From Siphonodentalium dalli (Eukaryota > Mollusca > Scaphopoda > Gadilida > Siphonodentaliidae): DNA of 64,000 bases. This document shows positions 35,809 to 51,362 of this stretch, piece by piece. A program made the translations under genes and the position numbers. The stretch spans positions 38,292,106-38,356,105 of the forward strand of contig CP136063.1 in NCBI GenBank assembly GCA_032622095.1. The letters run 5' to 3'. The notes beneath the pieces are model-generated. The model ran no database searches. It saw only the letters and a program-made list of their open reading frames with translations, and had not been told where the DNA came from. Each line of letters opens with the position of its first letter. Position 1 is the first letter of the stretch.

Positions 35809-36372
35809 TATGTACAATGATTACAATCGGTGTTGTTTTATATAGTTTGTACATGATTTTGATCTGATGATCCTGATTTGATCGATATGTACAATGATTA
35901 CAATCGGTGTTGTTTTATATAGTTTGTACATGATTTTGATCTAATGAACCTGATTTGACCGATATGTACAATGATTACAATCGGTGTTGTTTTATATAGT
36001 TTTTACATGATTTTGATCTGATGCACCTGATTTTACCGATATGTACAATGATTACAATCGGTGTTGTTTTATATAGTTTGTACATGATTTTGATCTGATG
36101 CACCTGATTTTACCGATATGTACAATGATTACAATCGGTGTTGTTTTATATAGTTTGTACATGATTTTGATATGATGAACCTGATTTGACCGATATGTAC
36201 AATGATTACAATCGGTGTTATTTTATATAGTTTGTATATGATTTTGATCTAATGAAACTGATTTGATCGATATGTACAATGATTACAATCGGTGTTGTTT
36301 TATATAGTTTGTACATGATTTTGATCTGATGAACCTGATTTGACCGATATGTACAATGATTACAATCAGTGT
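35809..36372 (+). repeat. Higher-order duplication in the satellite, copy 2 (924-bp offset)
   Basis: Second copy of the block at 34885-35448. It diverges at the GTTGTTTT/GTTATTTT site near 36372. Confidence 0.85.
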
Positions 36373-39300
36373 TATTTTATATAGTTTGTATATGATTTTG
36401 ATCTGATGAACCTGATTTGATCGATATGTACAATGATTACAATCGGTGTTATTTTATATAGTTTGTACATGATTTTGATCTGATGAACCTGATTTGACCG
36501 ATATGTACAATGATTACAATCGGTGTTATTTTATATAGTTTGTATATGATTTTGATCTGATGCACCTGATTTGACCGATATGTACATTGATTACAAGCGG
36601 TGTTGTTTTATATAGTTTGTACATGATTTTGAACTGATGAACCTGATTTGATCGATATGTACAATGATTACAATCGGTGTTGTTTTATATAGTTTGTACA
36701 TGATTTTGATCTGATGCACCTGATTTGATCGATATGTACAATGATTACAATCGGTGTTGTTTTATATAGTTTGTATATGATTTTGATCTGATGAACCTGA
36801 TTTGACCGATATGTACAATGATTACAATCGGTGTTATTTTATATAGTTTGTACATGATTTTGATATGATGCACCTGATTTGACCGATATGTACAATGATT
36901 ACAATCGGTGTTGTTTTATATAGTTTGTACATGATTTTGATCTGATGAACCTGATTTGACCGATATGTACAATGATTACAATCGGTGTTGTTTTATATAG
37001 TTTGTACATGATTTTGATCTGATGAACCTGATTTGATCGATATGTACAATGATTACAATCGATGTTGTTTTATATAGTTTGTACATGATTTTGATCTGAT
37101 GCACCTGATTTGACCGATATGTACAATGATTACAATCGGTGTTGTTTTATATAGTTTGTACATGATTTTGATCTAATGAACCTGATTTGACCGATATGTA
37201 CAATGATTACAATCGGTGTTGTTTTATATAGTTTGTACATGATTTTGATCTGATGAACCTGATTTGATCGATATGTACAATGATTACAATCAGTGTTGTT
37301 TTATATAGTTTGTACATGATTTTGATCTGATGAACCTGATTTGACCGATATGTACAATGATTACAATCAGTGTTGTTTTATATAGTTTGTACATGATTTT
37401 GACATGATGAACCTGATTTGACCGATATGTACAATGATTACAATCGGTGTTATTTTATATAGTTTGTACATGATTTTGATCTGATGAACTTGATTTGACC
37501 GATATGTACAATGATTACAATCGGTGTTATTTTATATAGTTTGTACATGATTTTGACATGATGAACCTGATTTGACCGATATGTACAATGATTACAATCG
37601 GTGTTATTTTATATAGTTTGTACATGATTTTGATCTGATGAACCTGATTTGACCGATATGTACAATGATTACAATCGGTGTTGTTTTATAATAGTTTGTA
37701 CATGATTTTGATCTGATGAACCTGATTTGATCGATATGTACAATGATTACAATCGATGTTGTTTTATATAGTTTGTACATGATTTTGATCTGATGCACCT
37801 GATTTGACCGATATGTACAATGATTACAATCGGTGTTGTTTTATATAGTTTGTACATGATTTTGATCTAATGAACCTGATTTGACCGATATGTACAATGA
37901 TTACAATCGGTGTTGTTTTATATAGTTTGTACATGATTTTGATCTGATGAACCTGATTTGACCGATATGTACAATGATTACAATCGGTGTTGTTTTATAT
38001 AGTTTGTACATGATTTGATCTGATGAACCTGATTTGACCGATATGTACAATGATTACAATCGGTGTTATTTTATATAGTTTGTACATGATTTTGATCTGA
38101 TGAACCTGATTTGATCGATATGTACAATGATTACAATCGGTGTTGTTTTATATAGTTTGTATATGATTTTGATCTAATGAACCTGATTTGACCGTTATGT
38201 ACAATGATTACAATCGGTGTTATTTTATATAGTTTGTACATGATTTTGATCTGATGAACCTGATTTGACCGATATGTACAATGATTACAATCAGTGTTAT
38301 TTTATATAGTTTGTATATGATTTTGATCTGATGAACCTGATTTGACCGATATGTACAATGATTACAATCGGTGTTGTTTTATATAGTTTGTATATGATTT
38401 TGATCTGATGCACCTGATTTGATCGATATGTACAATGATTACAATCAGTGTTGTTTTATATAGTTTGTACATGATTTTGATCTGATGAACCTGATTTGAC
38501 CGATATGTACAATGATTACAATCGGTGTTGTTTTATATAGTTTGTACATGATTTTGATCTGATGCACCTGATTTGACCGATATGTACAATGATTACAATC
38601 GGTGTTATTTTATAATAGTTTGTACATGATTTTGATCTGATGCACCTGATTTTACCGATATGTACAATGATTACAATCAGTGTTATTTTATATAGTTTGT
38701 ATATGATTTTGATCTGATGAACCTGATTTGACCGATATGTACAATGATTACAATCGATGTTATTTTATAACAGTTTGTATATGATTTTGATCTGATGCAC
38801 CTGATTTTACCGATATGTACAATGATTACAATCGGTGTTATTTTATATAGTTTGTATATGATTTTGATCTGATGCACCTGATTTCACCGATATGTACAAT
38901 GATTACAATCAGTGTTATTTTATATAGTTTGTATATGATTTTGATCTGATGAACCTGATTTGACCGATATGTACAATGATTACAATCAGTGTTGTTTTAT
39001 ATAGTTTGTATATGATTTTGATCTGATGCACCTGATTTGATCGATATGTACAATGATTACAATCGGTGTTGTTTTATATAGTTTGTACATGATTTTGATC
39101 TGATGCACCTCATTTGACCGATATGTACAATGATTACAATCAGTGTTATTTTATATAGTTTGTATATGATTTTGATCTGATGAACCTGATTTGATCGATA
39201 TGTACAATGATTACAATCGGTGTTGTTTTATAATAGTTTGTATATGATTTTGATCTGATGAACCTGATTTGACCGATATGTACAATGATTACAATCGATG

Positions 39301-41762
39301 TTATTTTATATAGTTTGTATATGATTTTGATCTGATGAACCTGATTTGACCGATATGTACAATGATTACAATCGGTGTTGTTTTATATAGTTTGTACATG
39401 ATTTTGATCTGATGAACCTGATTTGACCGATATGTACAATGATTACAATCGGTGTTATTTTATATAGTTTGTTCATGATTTTGATCTGATGAACCTGATT
39501 TGACCGATATGTACAATGATTACAATCAGTGTTGTTTTATATAGTTTGTATATGATTTTGATCTGATGCACCTGATTTGATCGATATGTACAATGATTAC
39601 AATCGGTGTTGTTTTATACTAGTTTGTACATGATTTTGATATGATGCACCTGATTTGACCGATATGTACAATGATTACAATCGGTGTTATTTTATAACAG
39701 TTTTCACATGATTTTGATCTGATGCACCTGATTTGACCGATATATACAATGATTACAATCGGTGTTGTTTTATATAGTTTGTACATGATTTTGATCTGAT
39801 GAACCTGATTTGACCGATATGTACAATGATTACAATCGGTGTTATTTTATATAGTCTGTACATGATTTTGATCTGATGAACCTGATTTTACCGATATGTA
39901 CAATGATTACAATCGGTGTTATTTTATATAGTTTGTACATGATTTTGATCTGATGAACCTGATTTGACCGATATGTACAATGATTACAATCGGTGTTATT
40001 TTATATAGTTTGTATATGATTTTGATCTGATGAACCTGATTTGACCGATATGTACAATGATTACAATCGGTGTTGTTTTATATAGTTTGTACATGATTTT
40101 GATATGATGAACCTGATTTGATCGATATGTACAATGATTACAATCGGTGTTGTTTTATATAGTTTGTACATGATTTTGATCTGATGAACCTGATTTGATC
40201 GATATGTACAATGATTACAATCGGTGTTATTTTATATAGTTTGTACATGATTTTGATCTGATGCACCTGATTTGACCGATATGTACAATGATTACAATCG
40301 GTGTTATTTTATATAGTTTGTACATGATTTTGATCTGATGCACCTGATTTGATCGATATGTACAATGATTACAATCGGTGTTGTTTTATATAGTTTGTAC
40401 ATGATTTTGATCTGATGAACCTGATTTGATCGATATGTACAATGATTACAATCGGTGTTATTTTATATAGTTTGTACATGATTTTGATCTGATGCACCTG
40501 ATTTGATCGATATGTACAATGATTACAATCAGTGTTGTTTTATATAGTTTGTACATGATTTTGATCTGATGAACCTGATTTGACCGATATGTACAATGAT
40601 TACAATCGGTGTTATTTTATATAGTTTGTATATGATTTTGATCTGATGCACCTGATTTGATCGATATGTACAATGATTACAATCAGTGTTTTTTTATATA
40701 GTTTGTACATGATTTTGATCTGATGAACCTGATTTGACCGATATGTACAATGATTACAATCGGTGTTGTTTTATATAGTTTGTATATGATTTTGATCTAA
40801 TGAACCTGATTTGACCGATATGTACAATGATTACAATCGGTGTTATTTTATACAGTTTGTACATGATTTTGATCTGATGAACCTGATTTGACCGATATGT
40901 ACAATGATTACAATCGGTGTTGTTTTATATAGTTTGTATATGATTTTGATCTAATGAACCTGATTTGACCGATATATACAATGATTACAATCGATGTTAT
41001 TTTATATAGTTTGTATATGATTTTGATCTGATGAACCTGATTTGACCGATATGTACAATGATTACAATCGGTGTTATTTTATACAGTTTGTACATGATTT
41101 TGATCTGATGCACCTGATTTGACCGATATGTACAATGATTACAATCGGTGTTATTTTATATAGTTTGTACATGATTTTGATCTGATGCACCTGATTTGAC
41201 CGATATGTACAATGATTACAATCGGTGTTGTTTTATATAGTTTGTTCATGATTTTGATCTGATGAACCTGATTTGACCGATATGTACAATGATTACAATC
41301 GGTGTTATTTTATAATAGTTTGTATATGATTTTGATCTGATGAACCTGATTTGATCGATATGTACAATGATTATAATCGGTGTTATTTTATAATAGTTTG
41401 TACATGATTTTGATATGATGCACCTGATTTGATCGATATGTACAATGATTACAATCAGTGTTGTTTTATATAGTTTGTACATGATTTTGATCTGATGAAC
41501 CTGATTTGATCGATATGTACAATGATTACAATCGATGTTGTTTTATATAGTTTGTACATGATTTTGATCTGATGAACCTGATTTGATCGATATGTACAAT
41601 GATTACAATCGGTGTTATTTTATATAGTTTGTACATGATTTTGATATGATGCACCTGATTAGACCGATATGTACAATGATTACAATCGGTGTTATTTTAT
41701 AATAGTTTGTACATGATTTTGATCTGATGCACCTGATTTGACCGATATGTACAATGATTACA

Positions 41763-42380
41763 ATCGGTGTTATTTTATAATAGTTTGTACATGATTTTGA
41801 TATGATGAACCTGATTTGACCGATATGTACAATGATTACAATCGGTGTTATTTTATATAGTTTTCACATGATTTTGATCTGATGAACCTGATTTTACCGA
41901 TATGTACAATGATTACAATCGGTGTTATTTTATATAGTTTTCACATGATTTTGATCTGATGCACCTGATTTGACCGATATGTACAATGATTACAATCGGT
42001 GTTGTTTTATATAGTTTGTACATGATTTTGATCTGATGCACCTGATTTGACCGATATGTACAATGATTACAATCGGTGTTATTTTATAATAGTTTGTACA
42101 TGATTTTGATATGATGAACCTGATTTGACCGATATGTACAATGATTACAATCGGTGTTATTTTATATAGTTTTCACATGATTTTGATCTGATGAACCTGA
42201 TTTTACCGATATGTACAATGATTACAATCGGTGTTATTTTATATAGTTTTCACATGATTTTGATCTGATGAACCTGATTTGACCGATATGTACAATGATT
42301 ACAATCGGTGTTGTTTTATATAGTTTGTACATGATTTTGATCTGATGAACCTGATTTGACCGATATGTACAATGATTACA
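41763..42380 (+). repeat. Four-monomer higher-order unit, two copies
   Basis: The order ATAATAG-GTACATG-GATATGATGAACC, TCACATG with TTTTACC, TCACATG, then GTACATG with GTTGTTTT recurs after about 309-310 bp (three 77-bp plus one 78-bp monomer). Confidence 0.75.
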
Positions 42381-42834
42381 ATCGGTGTTATTTTATAATA
42401 GTTTGTACATGATTTTGATCTGATGCACCTGATTTGACCGAAATGTACAATGATTACAATCGGTGTTGTTTTATATAGTTTGTACATGATTTTGATCTGA
42501 TGCACCTGATTTGACCGATATGTACAATGATTACAATCGGTGTTGTTTTATATAGTTTGTACATGATTTTGATCTGATGAACCTGATTTGATCGATATGT
42601 ACAATGATTACAATCGGTGTTGTTTTATAATAGTTTGTACATGATTTTGATCTGATGAACCTGATTTGATCGATATGTACAATGATTACAATCGGTGTTG
42701 TTTTATATAGTTTTCACATGATTTTGATCTGATGCACCTGATTTGATCGATATGTACAATGATTACAATCGGTGTTGTTTTATATAGTTTGTACATGATT
42801 TTGATCTGATGAACCTGATTTGACTAATATGTAC

Positions 42835-45215
42835 AATGATTACAATCGGTGTTATTTTATATAGTTTGTACATGATTTTGATCTGATGAACCTGATTTGA
42901 CCGATATGTACAATGATTACAATCAGTGTTATTTTATAACAGTTTGTACATGATTTTGATCTGATGAACCTGATTTGATCGATATGTACAATGATTACAA
43001 TCGGTGTTATGTTATAATAGTTTGTACATGATTTTGATCTGATGAACCTGATTTGACCGATATGTACAATGATTACAATCGGTGTTGTTTTATATAGTTT
43101 GTACATGATTTTGATATGATGCACCTGATTTGACCGATATGTACAATGATTACAATCGGTGTTGTTTTATATAGTTTGTATATGATTTTGATCTGATGAA
43201 CCTGATTTGATCGATATGTACAATGATTACAATCGGTGTTGTTTTATATAGTTTGTATATGATTTTGATATGATGCACCTGATTTGATCGATATGTACAA
43301 TGATTACAATCGATGTTATTTTATATAGTTTTCACATGATTTTGATCTGATGAACCTGATTTGACCGATATGTACAATGATTACAATCGATGTTATTTTA
43401 TATAGTTTTCACATGATTTTGATCTGATGAACCTGATTTGACCGATATGTACAATGATTACAATCGGTGTTGTTTTATATAGTTTGTATATGATTTTGAT
43501 CTGATGAACCTGATTTTACCGATATGTACAATGATTACAATCGGTGTTATTTTATATAGTTTGTACATGATTTTGATCTGATGCACCTGATTTGACCGAT
43601 ATGTACAATGATTACAATCGGTGTTATTTTATATAGTTTGTACATGATTTTGATCTGATGAACCTGATTTGACCGATATGTACAATGATTACAATCGGTG
43701 TTGTTTTATATAGTTTGTACATGATTTTGATCTGATGAACCTGATTTTACCGATATGTACAATGATTACAATCGGTGTTATTTTATATAGTTTGTACATG
43801 ATTTTGATCTGATGCACCTGATTTGATCGATATGTACAATGATTACAATCAGTGTTATTTTATATAGTTTGTACATGATTTTGATCTGATGAACCTGATT
43901 TGATCGATATGTACAATGATTACAATCAGTGTTATTTTATATAGTTTGTATATGATTTTGATCTGATGCACCTGATTTGACCGATATGTACAATGATTAC
44001 AATCGGTGTTATTTTATATAGTTTGTATATGATTTTGATATGATGCACCTGATTTGACCGATATGTACAATGATTACAATCGGTGTTATTTTATATAGTT
44101 TGTATATGATTTTGATCTGATGCCCCTGATTTTACCGATATGTACAATGATTACAATCGGTGTTATTTTATATAGTTTGTACATGATTTTGATCTGATGA
44201 ACTTGATTTGACCGATATGTACAATGATTACAATCAGTGTTGTTTTATATAGTTTGTACATGATTTTGATCTGATGAACCTGATTTGACCGATATGTACA
44301 ATGATTACAATCAGTGTTGTTTTATATAGTTTGTACATGATTTTGATCTGATGCACCTGATTTGACCGATATGTACAATGATTACAATCGGTGTTATTTT
44401 ATAACAGCTTGTACATGATTTTGATCTAATGAACATGATTTGACCGATATGTACAATGATTACAATCAGTGTTGTTTTATATAGTTTGTACATGATTTTG
44501 ATCTGATGAACCTGATTTGACCGATATGTACAATGATTACAATCAGTGTTGTTTTATATAGTTTGTACATGATTTTGATCTGATGAACCTGATTTGATCG
44601 ATATGTACAATGATTACAATCAGTGTTGTTTTATATAGTTTGTACATGATTTTGATCTGATGAACCTGATTTGACTGATATGTACAATGATTACAATCGG
44701 TGTTGTTTTATATAGTTTGTACATGATTTTGATCTGATGAACCTGATTTGACTGATATGTACAATGATTACAATCGGTGTTATTTTATACTAGTTTGTAT
44801 ATGATTTTGATCTGATGAACCTGATTTGATCGATATGTACAATGATTACAATCAGTGTTGTTTTATATAGTTTGTACATGATTTTGATCTGATGAACCTG
44901 ATTTGACCGATATGTATAATGATTACAATCAGTGTTGTTTTATATAGTTTGTACATGATTTTGATCTGATGAACCTGATTTGATCGATATGTACAATGAT
45001 TACAATCGGTGTTGTTTTATATAGTTTGTACATGATTTTGATCTGATGAACCTGATGTGACCGATATGTACAATGATTACAATCGGTGTTATTTTATAAC
45101 AGTTTTCACAAGATTTTGATCTGATGAACCTGATTTGACCGATATGTACAATCATTACAATCGGTGTTGTTTTTTATATAGTTTGTACATGATTTTGATC
45201 TGATGAACCTGATTT
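42835..45215 (+). repeat. 2.4-kb satellite block, copy 1 (3,011-bp offset)
   Basis: It carries private variants: GTTATGTTATAATAG near 43010, GATGCCCCTG near 44120, AACAGCTTGTACATG near 44405, GATATGTATAATGATT near 44910, CTGATGTGACC near 45052, CACAAGATTTTG near 45107 and CAATCATTAC near 45148. All recur 3,011 bp downstream. I saw no difference between the copies. Confidence 0.9.
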
Positions 45216-45845
45216 GATCGATATGTACAATGATTACAATCGGTGTTGTTTTATAATAGTTTGTGCATGATTTTGATATGATGCACCTGATTTGATCGAT
45301 ATGTTCAATGATTACAAGCGATGTTGTTTTATAATAGTTTGTACATGATTTTGATCTGATGAACCTGATTTTACCGATATGTACAATGATTACAATCGGT
45401 GTTATTTTATATAGTTTGTACATGATTTTGATCTGATGAACCTGATTTGACCGATATGTACAATGATTACAATCGGTGTTATTTTATATAGTTTGTACAT
45501 GATTTTGATCTGATGAACCTGATTTTACCGATATGTACAATGATTACAATCGGTGTTATTTTATATAGTTTGTACATGATTTTGATCTGATGAACCTGAT
45601 TTGACCGATATGTACAATGATTACAATCGGTGTTGTTTATATAGTTTGTATATGATTTTGATCTGATGCACCTGATTTTACCGATATGTACAATGATTAC
45701 AATCGGTGTTGTTTTATATAGTTTGTACATGATTTTGATCTGATGAACCTGATTTTACCGATATGTACAATTATTACAATCAGTGTTGTTTTATATAGTT
45801 TGTACATGATTTTGATCTGATGAACCTGATTTGACCGATATGTAC

Positions 45846-48226
45846 AATGATTACAATCGGTGTTATTTTATATAGTTTGTACATGATTTTGATCTGATGA
45901 ACCTGATTTGACCGATATGTACAATGATTACAATCAGTGTTATTTTATAACAGTTTGTACATGATTTTGATCTGATGAACCTGATTTGATCGATATGTAC
46001 AATGATTACAATCGGTGTTATGTTATAATAGTTTGTACATGATTTTGATCTGATGAACCTGATTTGACCGATATGTACAATGATTACAATCGGTGTTGTT
46101 TTATATAGTTTGTACATGATTTTGATATGATGCACCTGATTTGACCGATATGTACAATGATTACAATCGGTGTTGTTTTATATAGTTTGTATATGATTTT
46201 GATCTGATGAACCTGATTTGATCGATATGTACAATGATTACAATCGGTGTTGTTTTATATAGTTTGTATATGATTTTGATATGATGCACCTGATTTGATC
46301 GATATGTACAATGATTACAATCGATGTTATTTTATATAGTTTTCACATGATTTTGATCTGATGAACCTGATTTGACCGATATGTACAATGATTACAATCG
46401 ATGTTATTTTATATAGTTTTCACATGATTTTGATCTGATGAACCTGATTTGACCGATATGTACAATGATTACAATCGGTGTTGTTTTATATAGTTTGTAT
46501 ATGATTTTGATCTGATGAACCTGATTTTACCGATATGTACAATGATTACAATCGGTGTTATTTTATATAGTTTGTACATGATTTTGATCTGATGCACCTG
46601 ATTTGACCGATATGTACAATGATTACAATCGGTGTTATTTTATATAGTTTGTACATGATTTTGATCTGATGAACCTGATTTGACCGATATGTACAATGAT
46701 TACAATCGGTGTTGTTTTATATAGTTTGTACATGATTTTGATCTGATGAACCTGATTTTACCGATATGTACAATGATTACAATCGGTGTTATTTTATATA
46801 GTTTGTACATGATTTTGATCTGATGCACCTGATTTGATCGATATGTACAATGATTACAATCAGTGTTATTTTATATAGTTTGTACATGATTTTGATCTGA
46901 TGAACCTGATTTGATCGATATGTACAATGATTACAATCAGTGTTATTTTATATAGTTTGTATATGATTTTGATCTGATGCACCTGATTTGACCGATATGT
47001 ACAATGATTACAATCGGTGTTATTTTATATAGTTTGTATATGATTTTGATATGATGCACCTGATTTGACCGATATGTACAATGATTACAATCGGTGTTAT
47101 TTTATATAGTTTGTATATGATTTTGATCTGATGCCCCTGATTTTACCGATATGTACAATGATTACAATCGGTGTTATTTTATATAGTTTGTACATGATTT
47201 TGATCTGATGAACTTGATTTGACCGATATGTACAATGATTACAATCAGTGTTGTTTTATATAGTTTGTACATGATTTTGATCTGATGAACCTGATTTGAC
47301 CGATATGTACAATGATTACAATCAGTGTTGTTTTATATAGTTTGTACATGATTTTGATCTGATGCACCTGATTTGACCGATATGTACAATGATTACAATC
47401 GGTGTTATTTTATAACAGCTTGTACATGATTTTGATCTAATGAACATGATTTGACCGATATGTACAATGATTACAATCAGTGTTGTTTTATATAGTTTGT
47501 ACATGATTTTGATCTGATGAACCTGATTTGACCGATATGTACAATGATTACAATCAGTGTTGTTTTATATAGTTTGTACATGATTTTGATCTGATGAACC
47601 TGATTTGATCGATATGTACAATGATTACAATCAGTGTTGTTTTATATAGTTTGTACATGATTTTGATCTGATGAACCTGATTTGACTGATATGTACAATG
47701 ATTACAATCGGTGTTGTTTTATATAGTTTGTACATGATTTTGATCTGATGAACCTGATTTGACTGATATGTACAATGATTACAATCGGTGTTATTTTATA
47801 CTAGTTTGTATATGATTTTGATCTGATGAACCTGATTTGATCGATATGTACAATGATTACAATCAGTGTTGTTTTATATAGTTTGTACATGATTTTGATC
47901 TGATGAACCTGATTTGACCGATATGTATAATGATTACAATCAGTGTTGTTTTATATAGTTTGTACATGATTTTGATCTGATGAACCTGATTTGATCGATA
48001 TGTACAATGATTACAATCGGTGTTGTTTTATATAGTTTGTACATGATTTTGATCTGATGAACCTGATGTGACCGATATGTACAATGATTACAATCGGTGT
48101 TATTTTATAACAGTTTTCACAAGATTTTGATCTGATGAACCTGATTTGACCGATATGTACAATCATTACAATCGGTGTTGTTTTTTATATAGTTTGTACA
48201 TGATTTTGATCTGATGAACCTGATTT
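45846..48226 (+). repeat. 2.4-kb satellite block, copy 2 (3,011-bp offset)
   Basis: Second copy of 42835-45215. The copies are separated by about 630 bp of other monomers. Divergence begins just after 48215, where copy 2 has GACCG and TATACTAGTGTG against GATCG and TATAATAGTTTG in copy 1. Confidence 0.9.
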
Positions 48227-50863
48227 GACCGATATGTACAATGATTACAATCGGTGTTGTTTTATACTAGTGTGTACATGATTTTGATCTGATGAACCTG
48301 ATTTGACCGATATGTACAATGATTACAATCGGTGTTGTTTTATATAGTTTGTACATGATTTTGATATGATGAACCTGATTTGACCGATATGTACAATGAT
48401 TACAATCGGTGTTGTTTTAAATAGTTTGTACATGATTTTGATCTGATGAACCTGATTTGACCGATATGTACAATGATTACAATCGGTGTTTTATACTAGT
48501 TTGTACATGATTTTGATCTGATGAACCTGATTTGATCGATATGTACAATGATTACAATCGGTGTTATTTTATAACAGTTTGTATATGATTTTGATCTGAT
48601 GAACCTGATTTGACCGATATGTACAATGATTACAATCGGTGTTGTTTTATATAGTTTGTACATGATTTTGATATGATGCACCTGATTTGACCGATATGTA
48701 CAATGATTACAATCGGTGTTATTTTATAACAGTTTTCACATGATTTGATCTGATGAACCTGATTTGATCGATATGTACAATGATTACAATCGATGTTGTT
48801 TTATATAGTTTGTATATGATTTTGATCTGATGAACCTGATTTGATCGATATGTACAATGATTACAATCGGTGTTATTTTATATAGTTTGTACATGATTTT
48901 GATCTGATGCACCTGATTTGACCGATATGTACAATGATTACAATCGGTGTTATTTTATATAGTTTGTACATGATTTTGATCTGATGAACCTGATTTGACC
49001 GATATGTACAATGATTACAATCGGTGTTATTTTATATAGTTTGTACATGATTTTGATCTGATGCACCTGATTTGACCGATATGTACAATGATTACAATCG
49101 GTGTTATTTTATATAGTTTGTACATGATTTTGATCTGATGCACCTGATTTGACCGATATGTACAATGATTACAATCGGTGTTATTTTATATAGTTTGTAC
49201 ATGATTTTGATCTGATGCACCTGATTTGACCGATATGTACAATGATTACAATCGGTGTTATTTTATATAGTTTGTACATGATTTTGATCTAATGAACCTG
49301 ATTTGATCGATATGTACAATGAATACAATCGGTGTTATTTTATAATAGTTTGTACATGATTTTGATCTGATGAACCTGATTTGATCGATATGTACAATGA
49401 TTACAATCGGTGTTGTTTTATATAGTTTGTACATGATTTTGATCTGATGAACCTGATTTGATCGATATGTACAATGATTACAATCGGTGTTATTTTATAT
49501 AGTTTGTATATGATTTTGATCTGATGCACCTGATTTGACCGATATGTACAATGATTACAATCAGTGTTATTTTATATAGTTTGTATATGATTTTGATCTG
49601 ATGCACCTGATTTGACCGATATGTACAATGATTACAATCAGTGTTATTTTATATAGTTTGTATATGATTTTGATCTGATGAACCTGATTTGATCGATATG
49701 TACAATGATTACAATCGGTGTTATTTTATATAGTTTGTACATGATTTTGATCTAATGAACCTGATTTGACCGATATGTACAATGATTACAATCGGTGTTA
49801 TTTTATATAGTTTGTATATGATTTTGATATGATGAACCTGATTTGATCGATATGTACAATGATTACAATCGGTGTTATTTTATATAGTTTTTACATGATT
49901 TTGATCTGATGAACCTGATTTGATCGATATGTACAATGATTACAATCGGTGTTATTTTATATAGTTTGTACATGATTTTGATATGATGAACCTGATTTGA
50001 CCGATATGTACAATGATTACAATCGGTGTTATTTTATATAGTTTGTACATGATTTTGATCTGATGCACCTGATTTGATCGATATGTACAATGATTACAAT
50101 CGGTGTTATTTTATATACTTTGTACATGATTTTGATCTGATGAACCTGATTTGATCGATATGTACAATGATTACAATCGGTGTTGTTTTATATAGTTTGT
50201 ACATGATTTTGATCTGATGAACCTGATTTGATCGATATGTACAATGATTACAATCGGTGTTGTTTTATATAGTTTGTATATGATTTTGATCTGATGAACC
50301 TGATTTGACCGATATGTACAATGATTACAATTGGTGTTGTTTTATATAGTTTGTACATGATTTTGATCTGATGAACCTGATTTGACCGATATGTACAATG
50401 ATTACAATCGGTGTTATTTTATATAGTTTGTACATGATTTTGATCTGATGAACCTGATTTGATCGATATGTACAATGATTACAATCGGTGTTGTTTTATA
50501 TAGTTTGTACATGATTTTGATCTGATGAACCTGATTTGATCGATATGTACAATGATTACAATCGATGTTGTTTTATATAGTTTGTATATGATTTTGATCT
50601 GATGAACCTGATTTGATCGATATGTACAATGATTACAATCAGTGTTATTTTATATAGTTTGTATATGATTTTGATCTGATGAACCTGATTTGATCGATAT
50701 GTACAATGATTACAATCGGTGTTGTTTTATATAGTTTGTACATGATTTTGATCTGATGAACCTGATTTGATCGATATGTACAATGATTACAATCGGTGTT
50801 GTTTTATATAGTTTGTACATGATTTTGATCTGATGAACCTGATTTGACCGATATGTACAATGA

Positions 50864-51362
50864 TTACAATCGGTGTTGTTTTATATAGTTTGTACATGAT
50901 TTTGATCTGATGAACCTGATTTGACCGATATGTACAATGATTACAATCGGTGTTATTTTATAACAGTTTTCACATGATTTTGATCTGATGAACTTGATTT
51001 GATCGATATGTTCAATGATTACAATCGGTGTTGTTTTATATAGTTTGTACATGATTTTGATATGATGCACCTGATTTGACCGATATGTACAATGATTACA
51101 ATCGGTGTTATTTTATAACAGTTTTCACATGATTTTGATCTGATGAACTTGATTTGATCGATATGTACAATGATTACAATCGGTGTTGTTTTATATAGTT
51201 TGTACATGATTTTGATATGATGCACCTGATTTGACCGATATGTACAATGATTACAATCGGTGTTATTTTATAATAGTTTTCACATGATTTTGATCTGATG
51301 AACCTGATTTGACCGATATGTACAATGATTACAATCGGTGTTATTTTATATAGTTTGTACAT
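50864..51362 (+). repeat. Dimeric higher-order unit (155 bp)
   Basis: A 77-bp monomer with GTTTGTACATG is followed by a 78-bp monomer with AACAGTTTTCACATG or its AATAG form. This pair repeats about three times with a 155-bp step. The second and third 77-bp members carry GATATGATGCACC; the first has GATCTGATGAACC. Confidence 0.75.
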
